Positions 36,500 through 50,100 of a stretch of DNA of 64,000 nt are shown here, one piece after another. Source of the DNA: Patiria miniata (taxonomy: Eukaryota; Echinodermata; Asteroidea; Valvatida; Asterinidae). The notes below the pieces were generated by a model, which did no database searches, was not told the DNA's origin, and was given only the letters and a program-made list of their open reading frames with translations. The DNA is taken from NCBI RefSeq assembly GCF_015706575.1, contig NW_024037064.1, positions 7,355,606 to 7,419,605 of the forward strand, in the 5' to 3' direction. The first letter of the stretch is position 1; each line of letters starts with the position of its first letter. The position numbers were made by a program, and so were the translations under genes.

Positions 36500-38700
36500 A
36501 AACCTTCAAATCATATTTTCAAGTTAAATAAACAAATTGACTGTAGCAGGATGACCGTTCCGGATTACCGTACCGGAACAGGAATCCGGAGGTCAATGGG
36601 TCAAACCAGCTCCAGTCAATTTCTTTGTTCAACTTTCACGTTATTATAATGCACCGAGTCAGTTCTCCTTTGAGGTTTATTTTTATGACAGAAACCAAAC
36701 TATCCAGAAGTCAGCAGATATCCTGACTTGGAGTCCGTGCCCGAGTGATGACCTTATCTTACAGAGTTGCACATTAATGATCACAAGAAAAAAATCACAA
36801 TTATGTAGTTTGTAAACCATGGCTTAATGGCATATAGGAACATTTGTATTTCATGCAATTTGTTCGTTTCCAATACATGTAATATCATCACTGTTGCACA
36901 GAAGAATACTAAAAACCTAACATGTTGAAGCTTTGGATATTACACTTTTCAAGAAAAGAGTGAAATATCCATGCACAAACTTTTGATCACTAAACGCAAT
37001 TTCGTCCATAGAACTCTTATTTCCAAAAATCAGTCAATTGACTTATCATTGGAAATCACCTACATTTCTTGATTTCTTCTTAATGACAGCAAGCCAGATG
37101 GAATAATTTCACAGGGTGTTTAGTACCAGTACGATCATTAATCCAAGTGAGCTTTTTGATTACAATTCGGTAGGTTACTTTTGGGATAAATGCAAATGAT
37201 CCCATCCCATATCCCTTTAAATGTGTAAATTAATGAGTACAAAAATCCCCATCATTTAAAATTGCAATCAGTTCGGCTTTGCAAATACAGTGTTTAAATC
37301 TCATTTTCATCAAAATCTTCTTTCACGTGTCATGCCAGCAACAACATAATGTAAGTAATGTAAGTAAACATTACTTACATTCAGTTTACATTTCCAATGT
37401 GAATAAATCAAAACGCTGATTCAAAGTCTACTTTTTCTCTCCTGCAGAACGACTTTTACCAAATTGAATGGTTGCATTTGGGCATGTTATAAACGACTGC
37501 TATCACCTGGGCAACTGCAAAATATCAAAACTGTTAGAAACAAAAATGTCAGTTTTCATACGAGAATATTGATCATACTTGGAACAAACAAATCTAGTGT
37601 CAATCAATACTTTGAAGAGGCTTGCAATGATAAAATCAAGCAAATTGTCCACTTGTACCTATTTCAACATAATCAGAAACACAGAAACATTTTCACGTAT
37701 ACAACAATTGCAACGATTGGTCCTGAATGAGCAAACATGACTGTCCTCTGACAAAAATGTGTCATTTGGCAATTCAACATTCTACATGTATATATTATAC
37801 ATGAATTGTTTGACAGTATGAACACTGGTTAGTAATTCTCAATATGGACATAGGCCTATAGTTGAATAGTAAACAAAATCCACGTTATACTGTCCTTACA
37901 CAACTGGACCACTTTAAAGGTATATTACATAAACAGTCAAGGTTAAAGATCTATACAAAAGGTGATCTATACATAAATTTTGTCATTTTATGCGTAATTT
38001 ACATTAATTTACCCAAACGATTTGATAAAGAATGAAGCACAAACACTCAACAGAAACATCTGTTTGAAAGGTGTGAAGTTGCGAGAATTTTCCGAATTTG
38101 TACATAAGGCAAACGCAAAACAATTTAAAAGTACCCGAGGTTTGGGGTATTATTCTGTATACTAAGTTTTGCACAGCACTGGTCTATGGAAGGGTGTCGT
38201 GCAGCCATTTGCGTGTGGTCACATTAGTTTGTTTGAATGCCATATTACTACATTGATCGGATAACAGGGTAGGAGGAGGCCTTTGTCATAAAAGTTGAAG
38301 ACATCTAACACAACTTTTTCCTAAGATGATGCGATTCAAGATATTTTCTCAAAAGAAATGGAAAGGAGAGGTGGATTCTCCTGTTTAATTGACAATTAGA
38401 TTGTAGATTTATAATAGTACTCAGAGGTCACCCAAGATACAAGGTCAATTTAATATCACTTTCAAGTGACACCCAGAATGCTTAGTACAGTGCTATTATG
38501 TTTGAAGATTTCAATGAATCATTTTGTACAGGAATTGTTGATTGACTTTTCACACTGATTGATTGATCAATTGATGGATTGAATTTTTTGGGGGATGGAG
38601 GTTCAGTAGAATGAAGAACTATGCTGGGTATATTATTTGTATTCATAATGTAAGAGGATTCCGAATACATCCATTTGTATTGAAACCCTTTTGTTGACTT
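36500..38700. other. AT-rich intergenic DNA downstream of the NLR gene
   Basis: A small palindrome (AATGTAAGTAATG..CATTACTTACATT) lies at 37348-37380, and a CCGGAA-rich patch at 36560-36595. No gene recognised. Confidence 0.4.
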
Positions 38701-38706
38701 TTTATT
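38701..38706 (-). terminator. Candidate poly(A) signal of the NLR gene
   Basis: AATAAA on the minus strand about 220 nt downstream of the NLR stop codon (38926). Canonical hexamer, expected distance. Confidence 0.5.
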
Positions 38707-38925
38707 CATTATCGAGCCCCTTATTGTCCTCTGAAAATAAAGTTTTTTTGTTATTGATTGTTAGTTGTTTGTTTACTTATTCTTTTTTTTGGGGGGGGGG
38801 GGGTTGCAGAGCACTGACTTCACATAAAATGACCCATGATACATGCTACTTGTTTCAATTTAATGCGGCTCGTGAGCGTGGTGCATTCATAGGGAACAGG
38901 GTGAGAGTTATGACTTGGTGGGAGA

Positions 38926-41177
38926 TTATTTAGGCTTTTCGAATTCTCCCTCTTCTGTTTCCTTCAGGTGAGGGAGGTTTTGACTGACAACTTGTCTGAT
39001 GAGTTCAGCACTGAGGCCGATGTTACAAAGTCTCAACCCACGTAACTTAGGGAGACCTTGGAGATGATGGGTGAGAGCCCTCACTGCATCCAAACTGAAT
39101 GCATTGCCATCAAGGGCAAGCCTTTCTAAACCATGCCCAGCAGGAAGGATGCTGATCAGGTCCTTCACATCATCATCTACCAACCTGCATGCAATGAGCA
39201 GCAAGATTGTAAGGGATGACAGTACGTGGCTGACATCTCCCATCTGTGCATGCAGGTCAATGTTAAACAGTGAGAGAAGACCCAACCTGCATCCTTCCAG
39301 TGCCTTCAATAGATCAACAACCTCATCCGGTGATCGTTGGTTCATAACCAAACCAAGCCTGCCTACATATATTTGTTCCTGCATGCAGAAAAGACTGTGT
39401 GATACATGCCCCACGTCAAACCATGACTTTGCCTCAATGTGAATCAAAATGTGTAATCGAGCAGGGTGCTGTACATCCACCACACCAAGTGTTTCCTCAA
39501 GAAGGCTAAGCTTCTCCTCCTGCTCAGACAAGAAGTAGTCAACATATATCAGCTCATCTGACTTCATGCTGTCACTCAGAAGAATTCCCCTGAGAAGGGT
39601 AAGCTCCTGCTTTCTTACATCTATTTTAAAACCTGTGCCTTTAAGTGGTGGAGTGACATGCTGTAAGTAGTAGCTCAGTGATTTCAGGTCTTCGTTACTC
39701 TCGCAGTATACCTCAGTTGGTCTGACTAGTTTGGTAGCCAACTCTTTCGAACTAGACTCGAAAAATAGCAACCGAGCCAATCTCTGCAGTTTCATCTCGT
39801 CACCTTGCATCTTTTGTATGTGATCCAGAATGAGACCAGCAGCCTTTCCTGATCTACCACAACAAAATCTCAGCAGGTATTCCATTGCATGAACATTGTG
39901 TTCTCGAATCTGCTTCAACTGATGACGGAAATTGTTTTCGTCATCTTGTAGCAATTTCACCAGGTGACATGCTGCAAAGTATTCTTGGATGGACTTGTGG
40001 GGGAAAGTGACCAACACCTTTACATCCAGACCACACGTGAACGTTTCACGTTGAACGAAACCCACATGACAACCCTCAGCTAAGGAAGACTGACAATTCT
40101 GCAATTCAGTTTCATTGAACATGAGTCTTTCCCCGCTAGAGTCTAGTAGCCCTTGCAATGCAACACGCCCCAAGTCATCAATGATGGACATCATGTGCTG
40201 ATCACCCATTTCTTCATTGCGGCGAATGAAAAGAACCTTTGCAAACTTTGTAAACAGCTCAGTAATTCTCTCAGGCAATGACTTTTGATTCTTCCAAACA
40301 AGGCACATCATCTGGGAAATGATTGGAACTTTGGACATTTCCGATAGATGTTGATTGGTTTTCAGATATGAAACCAATGCCTCTCCCATGTCAGCATCAT
40401 CAGGAAGGTTTAATCTGATGTACTGATCTCTGTCTTGTGGATTGAAGCCAGTTGTCTCCACCCGGGCAAATGTTGGGTGACCCTCGAGTATTGAATCAAC
40501 CATGTGCGGTCGGGTTGTGACCAGCACAAAACTTTTTGTAAGGACTCTGTTGTGTAAGATATCCTGAACCCTGTACACGCCCTCCTCAGATTGCAAAACA
40601 TGAGATGGAATTTGATCTACTCCGTCCAACAGCAAAGCAATGTGTGATTCATGAGCAGCAATAAACCCTTTCACTATGGATTTTGTCAGTTTGGTGTCTT
40701 GAGCTAGAATTTGGTCAAATATGGCATCCAAGACACAACTAGATTGCTGCATTTGCCTCAGCTTTATCCAAAGCACAAGATCGAATCTACCACGAAGGGC
40801 TTTTGAACCAAGTGTGATGCAAGAGTTAACAACTTTCACTAACAGGGTTGATTTACCCGTTCCAACCCCGCCATAAAGAAGAATTTTGATTTCCTTAACT
40901 ACTTCTGGATTTAACAAATCATCCAAGGAATTGAGAGTTATTGTCTCATTGATATCTAACAATGTGTCTCCTTCTGGTAATCTCACCGACCTCACTGATT
41001 TTGTTTTGCCTGGAATGTGCTTTATTAGATGGAGAGGTACAAAAAATTCCTCAGTACCCACTTGACATGACTGCAGTATAGGGTGTGCAGGAATAGTTGT
41101 TGCAGTTTGCTTGTAGTTGTCGATAATTTCCTGTTGTAAATCCTCAAAGGTACCCGGCCCCTGGAGTCCGGTGATTT
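38926..41177 (-). CDS. NLR exon 17: NACHT ATPase with short leucine-rich C-terminus
   Basis: One 2252-nt exon, entered in phase 1 after acceptor TCTTATAG. Walker A GGVGTGKST lies about 105 codons in, Walker B IALLLDGVDQIP and sensor-1 VLVTTRPH follow at normal spacing. The winged-helix signature FPHKSIQEYFAACHLV is typical of NACHT proteins. The last 150 residues hold two or three LRR-like units (LERLALDGNAFSLDAVRALT, LPKLRGLRLCNIGLS) before the stop. All ATPase motifs are intact. The LRR part is much shorter than in most NLRs, so ligand sensing may lie elsewhere in the protein. Confidence 0.95.
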
Positions 41178-44100
41178 CTATAAGAGTAATACAATTATAA
41201 TGAAAAAAAAACATGAAAAAAAGTAGAAATGCTGCAAACTGCTTACTGACTGGATGGACCTGGAATATATAAATCTAAAAATTAATGTAGCCTGACATGG
41301 CGAACTTAGCAAGTTCTTCTTCTAATTTTTACAATTATATTGAGTAATTTATTTGAGAAGTGATGAACATTGAACAGAAGTGATGATTCATTACAATTAT
41401 ACTTTTGAGCTACAGTCAACAAAGCTGAACATTCTGCTGGTCTATATTTTCAAGTCCTCGCACCACCTATCAATTTTTTTTGTTCCTGTTTTTAAATATT
41501 TTTTTGTTACATTTATCCACATAAATAGTGATTAGTTAATACACTCAACCAAAAAAGAAAGCCCCCCCTTCCAATATTTTTTTGTTTAACTCAAAAACTA
41601 CTGAGCACTCTCGCTCAAATAAAGACCTGTCAGTACAGAAATTCCTTAGCAATCCAGCCATACTCTTTATTTGGCCCAAAACAGTGATAATGTGTACAAA
41701 ATTATGCAATTGATGACAAATGATACCGAAAACAGTTGCACTTCTGTATACGTGCAAGTTATGGTTCACACTCACCTTGCACAAATACAAAAGTGCAACT
41801 TTTTCGGTACAATTGTCACTTGATGATATCTGGAGACAAGGTAAATGCGCGTAACTTTAGGGTGTAACAGTTGCCATTTTGGTTTGTTACTATGTCTTCA
41901 TAATCATTTAGTCACCTATATGCTTAAGAAAATGCTATTGGGGTCAGGAAGTGTAAGTAGAATCACCAAAACAAACTTTTCAAGAAATAAAATGATACAA
42001 AATATACCAAAATATGAGAACAAATATATAACACCACAGTACTAAAGATTTATGCAAATTAGGCACATTTCCACAAAAAAAGGCCTGGTAACCATCATTT
42101 TTGGATTCAGCACCTCCGAATTAGGTAAAATAACTATGTTACCAACTTTACTCGAAAATGCCTCTCTTTGTCCTAAATGAGCCCTTTATTTGAAATATCG
42201 CCTAGTCTATAACTAAAAATGGTAAATTGGGGGCAGTATTCCAACGCTTGTCGGATGACCAGCGTTGGAAATTGATAAAAAAAACAGTTAATTCCTCTGG
42301 TTCTTTTTAGAACCATTCTCTTAGTTGAGAAATTATTCACACATGGTGTTTCCACAAACCTCTCATTATTTAGTATCTCCACCATGCAAAGCCTCAAATC
42401 TTACTTAGAAGAAAAGGTGTTTTGCTTCGTCATTCAATCATATATACCAAGGCTACAACTGTCATGAAAAAAAAAAATGAAAGGGTTCATTCTGATACCT
42501 ACCTATCACATCTTTGGCAGTGTCTGTTCCCTTGATCTGCTTCAAAGCTATGAAAAGCACTTCCCTCTGATCCGTGCTAGTGGATTGTTGGCACCTCCAT
42601 TTGACCAGCATGTTGAAGATCTGGTTCTCTGTCTGGCCTGGCCATGGGTCATCCATCACGATGCGCTCGATCTCTGCAGCGCTTAAACCGAGATGTGTAG
42701 CCAGCTTCCGCCATTCAGAGCCAAGCATACCAGAGATCTTGTGTAGAATAAGGTCACTGAAACCTGCAAACGGACACGAATTGATTAATGGGGTAACAAT
42801 AATTATTACAAGAAGATATCTATTATGTTCCGATTACACCTCAAAGGTGAAAGCATTGCTGTTTCAGATAATAACAGGTTCTTACAACATTTATATAGAT
42901 AACAGGCTAATTTCTTGGTACAATAACTAGCACAGCATATTTGCCATTAAATGGAACTCACTGTGTATGGATATAGCATGCTCGAAAGGGCCTATACCTT
43001 ATGTTGCAATGGTTGTTTCGACTTGAATTTTGATTTATAAATCAGAGGAAATGTTATTGTCTCATTGAGTAACATACTTTGGATTGGTTTTTGTGAAAAC
43101 ATGCCTGGATTTGAAACATAATACAGAAATGTTTGCAGGCTTCTGTCTCACAGAATAGTTTTGCCTGTGTGTGTGGCTGCACACGTGGGCCACGTTGACT
43201 GCACACACCCAACTATATGGTGATACCATTGTCCAGAATGAATATTAAAAAAAAAAAAAAAATGCAAATTATTTTTAATGCGATTGCTTGTTTGCCCCTT
43301 TCAAACTTTCTTAGGACCAGAATTTAGTTGATAATACAAGACTCATGCACCTTAAATAGTTAATTCATGTTAGCAAATGTTTCATGTGATTTCTTGAATA
43401 CCATATGTAAAGTAAATTAAACATAGCTATTTTAACGGCCAAAAAAAAAGGTGTTTTGCTTGGTCATTCAATCATATGTACCAAGGCTACTAATGTCTAA
43501 TGATACCTACCTATCAGCTCTTCGACAATATCCGTTCTACCCATTTTCATCAGCACTTTGTATAACACCTCCCCCTGTTTTCCCCTCCATTTGACCAGCA
43601 TGTTGAAGATCTGGTTCTCTGTCTGGCCTGGGTCAGCCATCTCGATGCGGTCGATCTCAGCAGCGCTTAAACCGAGATGTGTAGCCAGCTTCTGCCATTC
43701 AGAGCCAAACATCGCAGAGATCTTGTATAGATCAGGGTCACCAATACCTGCAAACAGACACGTATCAATTAATATGGCAAAGGAAGCTTCTGCGAAAAAA
43801 AACCTAATGAAGTTTCCTTCAGATCCTACTGATTGTGCCTCAGATCAGAATACAGTTACAACTTTGTTTAGCCTGGGATTGGAGCTAATTGCCCAACCAT
43901 ATGCAATGTTTTCCAAACAGAACCGATTGTTGCTCAACAATTTCATGGGATCGCCCTCCCTTGTTTTCAAGAAATATATATTCATATAATACCCTTTCCT
44001 CTGTCTCATCGCCAGCTTTAACGTTATATTTTGGGACTATTTAACCATTCACCCATTTGTGATTATCTATACCTCCTGTTGTTATAAACGATGTCTTCAT

Positions 44101-47100
44101 CACTTTCTCTTCATAGCTGTCTTCAGCGTATTCGGTTGGATCACTACTGGAAGCCCTTGTTGCTGTGCTGCTTTCTCCAAGTTGTTTATGCTGTACCTCT
44201 TCCATACTGCTTGAGTCCTCTTCATCTGTTAAAAAAGTAATGCCGACAATGAAAGAGTTATTTTTAAACATAAATTAGAAAAGGAGTCAGATTGCAGTTT
44301 TAATTTTACAGCATTTGGCTACCTTTCTGCTGATCCTTTTCCAATTCTTCAAAGAATTTGCAGGCCCGATCGTAGTCGCTTTCTGGTATAGTCGCCTTGA
44401 TAGCCAAGTCACTCTTATCTTCTGTAGTCAGTTCATCTGTGATGAGAACTGTGATGAGAATCTCTGTCAGTTTCTTGGCGAGTTCTCCAGTGGTGTACAT
44501 ACTCCAGAGTTTGTTCAGACCCTCCCGACTCTTGAAGCGAACAACAAATGTCACAGACCCAGGTATTACTTCCTCAAGCTCTCCGTCACATGAGTTCAGG
44601 AAAGCTGAGATTTGCTCAAGGACGTAATCCTTTCCCTCCGTTCTATGTAAGGTAGTCAGGGCTATCCGGAGAACATCATTCATGCCACGGTCCTCGCCAC
44701 CCTGCCTTGTTACGTCTGTTGCTATTGACACTTTTGGAAACCCTGCAAGGGGGGGGGGGGAGATATCAGGTGACACGTCTTCATTATCAAAAGTACTTTG
44801 ATATAACAAAGGCCATGGACTCTGTGTGTAAAAGTGGAGTGGGTTGTGCTTCCTAGCAACCCTACATCCCGTAGGAGAGACACTTGGACTTCGTTTTTAA
44901 ATACTCTCTAAAGTGTTAGTAGTCGTATACCAGGGGACCGCTTCAAATCTGTTTCTCTTTTTCATTATGCATGGATTAAACCGAATTTGTATAAATTATG
45001 GCTGAGGCCGCGCCAATTTTGCCATTTTAATTGCCGACATATTGTTTTTGGGTGTAGAGGGAAAAAAGATAAGAAATCAGAGTGCAGTTTATGAAAACTC
45101 AAAATGAATTCACGATTCTTTCCGACTGGGCCAACATCAATATATGATGTCGGCCCACTCAGCAATGAATTGCATGTTCATTTTGAGGTGTCTAAACTGC
45201 ATTCTGATTTTTCATCAGCCTCAGTTTAAGTTGAGCTTGTAATCTATATACTGAGGGTTCAGAATGTGGTTTTGACCCGAGCCAGAAACACCAACAGGCC
45301 TCAAAGTCAAATCAAGAAGCCGGTTGAAGTGCGTTTACATAAACAAAAATTTGTTCTTTATACATATTTATCTGACGCATATTTTGTTTCAATTTCATCT
45401 ATTGCTAGTACGTATAGTACCATATATTTTACTCTTTTCACTGTCATTGTTTGACAATTTGGACATCTGATCGTTTTATTACATTAGGGTGATACACGTT
45501 TTTACGCATATCTCGCTATTGAGTGATTGGCTGGCTACTGAGTATCTGGCTTTCTGGTTGTATGTATGATAAAAGCAACAGAGAATAAAAGCCTAGGAAG
45601 GAAGCGAGTGAGAGAGAAATGACACATTGATATTTGGAACATACCTGAACTTTTTTCTGTAACCTTCAAGCTTTGAACGTTCAAGGTAAAAGTCGGTTGG
45701 TTAACCGCTCCCAAGAAGACAGGAGAATTTTCGCCACTGAAACTCATGGAATCAACGGAAACTAGTTGCGCAGGTCCATGTCTGAGTACAGCAGGTGATC
45801 GGGATGAGGTTTGTCCTACAGGTACGATGTCTTGAACTGACTTTGGACCCTGCATTAGCTGTTGGTCTTGTGATGTCATTTCTTTTACCGCTGTCTCTCG
45901 TATCTCTGACTGATTTCTTGGTGTAACACCCACTTGTGCATAAGCTGGTTTATGGTCTGTTGACCCTTTCAGTCCATGCTCCTCGGATGATTGCAAAGTC
46001 TCTTTCTGAACGTTCGGATGTGTTCCTCCTGCCTCTTGCTGATTTTGTCTCTGTCCCTCAGATGATGAGGTGCTTTTCAGCTTGCTTTGTTCTTTAGCCC
46101 CTCTTTCTTGAACTTCTTGGTGAGATTTGTCACGATGACCAACATCTCCCTGTCCCTGTCTTTCAGATGATGTAGTTCTTCTCTGCCTGTTCTGTTCTTT
46201 AGCTCCTCCCACTTGAGCCTCTGGTTAAGGATTAATAACAAAATTTTTCATGTGATTTTTGGTATTCCGTAGATAAAGTAAATTCAACACAACTCACTTT
46301 TTTAACGGCAAGAAAAAAGGATGTTTTGCCTCCTCATTCAATCATATGTACCACGGCTACTAATGTCATGAAAATAACGATTGATGTGGTTCATTCTGAT
46401 ACCTACCTATCAGGTCTTCAACAATGTCCCTTCTGCTGATCTCCATCAGAGCTGTGCATAACACGTCCCTCTGATCTGTGCTAGTGGATTGTTGGCGCCT
46501 CCATTTGACCAGCATGCTGAAGATCTGGTTCTCTGTCTGGCCTGGGTTATCCATCACGATACGGTCGATTGTTGCAGGGCGTAAACCGAGATGTGTAGCC
46601 AGCTTCCGCCATTCAGAGCCAAGCTTGTTAGAGATCATACGTAGATCAAGATCACTGATACCTGCAAACGGACACAAATTATCTAATACAGTAAAGAACA
46701 TTTCTGTGAAAAACTTGTTTCTTGTATCTTGTATTTTATGATCGTTATAAAGATCGGGCTAAACATGAGAATTATACAATCCCAGATATATCTCATGCTA
46801 TCCCAACCGTTAAGTCTATCAGTGAGGAACCAAAAAGATTTCAACCTTACTAGAAACACCTTTGTAATGAGTACGGCATCTAATTATAAAATATTAAGAC
46901 AAATCTGATACACAGCAATAGGTGTTCATAAGGTCAGGTGTAGGGTCAAGACTATTTTTATAGGGCTGATAAACATGAATCGTTCTGGTCAAAATTATTC
47001 AAACATAATGTCAGTAAGGATATTCATATATTGAAATGTACATATCCTAAAAAAAAATGGGGGGGGGGATGATTCCCCTTCAAATGTTCTTAGGACCGAA

Positions 47101-50100
47101 AGTTGGTTAATAATAAAGGAGTGGTGAGCCTTAAACAGACGGTAATTCATGTTATTAAAAGTGTTTCATTAAAGGGCCCATGTAATGTAATTATTTTAAT
47201 GCAATTCTTGAAAAGGCACCTTTGTGTCCCATTTTAAGTTACTTTCAATTTTCATTGTGCTTTTTTTAAGGGCATTTCGGTGCCGTTTTGGTTTTTATGC
47301 TATGAACATTTACACATTCATGAGCAAAAGTATGATGTCATTGCACTGAGGCAGAAACCTCATTATTACAGCTATTTCAGCACCATGATTTGCCAGAATT
47401 AGGGATATTTTGCTGTTGTCAATTTTGTTTCCTTTGGTGATTTTTTGATGTTTCAGTACATGGCAGGAGGCCAATGAACAGAGTTTCCATACAAATGTAT
47501 TTAATGACCAAATATTGGGTTCACAGTTTGAACAGAAAACCTATAAATTTAACAGAGTCTTCCTGAAATGACATCACAGCAACAGCGTCCTCAGTTGTCA
47601 TGAAAAGCATGGAACATTATCAATGTTTAGAGAAGTGCACTTTTCACCGAATTTAACCGAAAGGGATGTCAAATAGTTTTTATACATTTAAGAGGACCAG
47701 CTCTGTGCACAAAATATGTTACCAAGTAAAATGCATGTCATGGCGCCTTTAATTTCAGGTACACCATAGATAAAGTAATACAGTTTCTCCATGGGTTCCT
47801 TATAAACTAAGCACACCTAGCTATTTTGATGGCCATAGAAAACAATGTTCTGCCTCGTCATATGTATCATATTATCAAGGCTACTAATGTCATGAAAAAA
47901 ACAATTGATGTGGTTAATTTTGATACCTACCTATCAGGTCTTCGGCAATGTTCGTTCTACCGATCTCCATCAGAGCTGTGCATAACACTTCTCTCTGTTT
48001 GCGCCTCCATTCGATCAGCATGTTTAAGATCTGGTTCTCCGTCTGGCCTGGGTCATCCATCACGATGCGCTCGATCTCTGCAGCGCTTAAACCGAGATGT
48101 GTAGCCAGCTTCTGCCATTTGGAGCCAAGCCTCTCAGAGATCTTGCGTAGAACGGGGTCACTGAAATCTGCTTACAGACACGAATCAATTTATACGGCAA
48201 AAACAATTATTACCACAAGATCTCTAGTGGCTTCAAATGTAAAAGCAGTAACTGGCAGTTAATGGGCCAGTTGCTTGGTACAATAACTAGCACCGTGATT
48301 CACCATTAAATGGGACTCATTGCGTATAGAGATAGCGTGCTGGGAATGGTCAATACCTTGCAATGGTTCTTCCGACTGTGTGTTTAAATTTCAATCTAAT
48401 TAAGTGTTAATCCTTGCCATTTAAAAAAAAGATGAGGCTATTATAATGTTAAGATAGGGCTAAACAGAAGATCTTTAAGATCAGGCTAAACATGAGAATT
48501 ATACAGGGTGACACCAAAAAAATGCAACCCTAAAAACATTTGCCTTTCAAAAAAAAATAGGTGCTAAAAGAGATGGATTTTGTGGATTTGGATGGTGGGT
48601 TTTTATGTTTTGGGTATCAAATTAAAGCTGAGAGCTTTGTCTTTTAAATTCTGAAACAATCAGTCATTTTTCATCCTGTACACAAAAAATTACCACAGTA
48701 AGGGATTTTCAATGTACCTATTTGTGCATGTCCTAATCCTTACAAACAACACAGCACATAATATGACAAGAGTACAAATGAATTTGATGGAAATACCTTT
48801 TATTTCCCACCTGAACAGGTATCTCATCCCTTTCAGTCCTATTTTAAACCTTTTCAGCATCATAAATATGTCAAAAATTGAAGACATGGCACAAATGAAG
48901 GATAATTGCACAGTAGGCTTACAGTAAAATGTTTCACTGTTTGAAGTATATTTGTACTGGATGAAAAACGACTACTTTTACATAATTGGCATTCTTCAGC
49001 AAACCAAAGTGCTATTTTCATGATTGTTTTCAGTATTTTAAAGAAAAAGCTCTCAGCTTTAATCTGATACACACCAAAAAAATCAATCAATCCTTTTTTT
49101 TAAAGGCAAATGTTTCAGGGTTGCATTTTTTTTTGGGGGGGGGGTTCACCCAGTACAATCCCAGTCTCATGCTATCCCAACCATTAACTCGATCACCGAG
49201 GAAGCAAAAACATTTCAACCTTTCTAGAAATGCCTTTGTAATGAGTATGGCAACGAATTATAAAAAAAAATTTTTTAGACACATATATGTATACTAGGCA
49301 ATAAGAACAGTCACTAAAACGAAAAGGGTTAGCAAGTGCACAGGTGTTAACAAGGTCACGTGTAGGGTGATGACAATTTTTAGGGCTAAAAAAAATGAAT
49401 CATCCAGGTCAAAATTGTTCAAAATTGATGTCAATACGGTTAATGATCGTTTACGCCTATTGAAATCTACGTACATCACAATTTTTTTTTTAATTTGAAA
49501 AATATTTGGTTTTCCCTTTCAAATGTCCTTAGGACCAAAATTTGGTTAATAATAAAGGAGACTCAGGCCTTAAACAGACAGTAACAAATGTGTTTTATTA
49601 TTTTCAGGTATATCGTAGGTAAAGTAATACAGTTTCTCCATGGCTTCCTGAAGCACACTTACCGTAATTTCCTGCGGATAAGGCGCGCGGCGGATAAGGC
49701 GCAGGTCCCTAAAATCACCCCAAAAAATTCAAACGCCAACAGATAAGGCGCACCACCGCATAGACGCATGTTTGACCGCACACAGAAGAACACTAGGCGT
49801 CACCCGGTGTCGGTACATCGCCACAAAGGGGCCATTGTGTTGCCTTAGAACGATCACACTATTCGGAGGATGAATTAAGCCGTGTCCGCACTGGACTTTT
49901 TTTTTGGAAGGTTTTACCGAGACGATAGTAAAATGAGAAATGGTCAAATGTGACCACTGTCCGCACTTGGACTTTCGACACGGGAAAATTTACCCAGACC
50001 GCGTGGGAGAAGTAACCGAGCTGTCACAGTGTCAGTATAAATAATTACTCACCGTACACAGAAAACAAATTGCCGATCACATTTTCAGCCGCCGATACGC

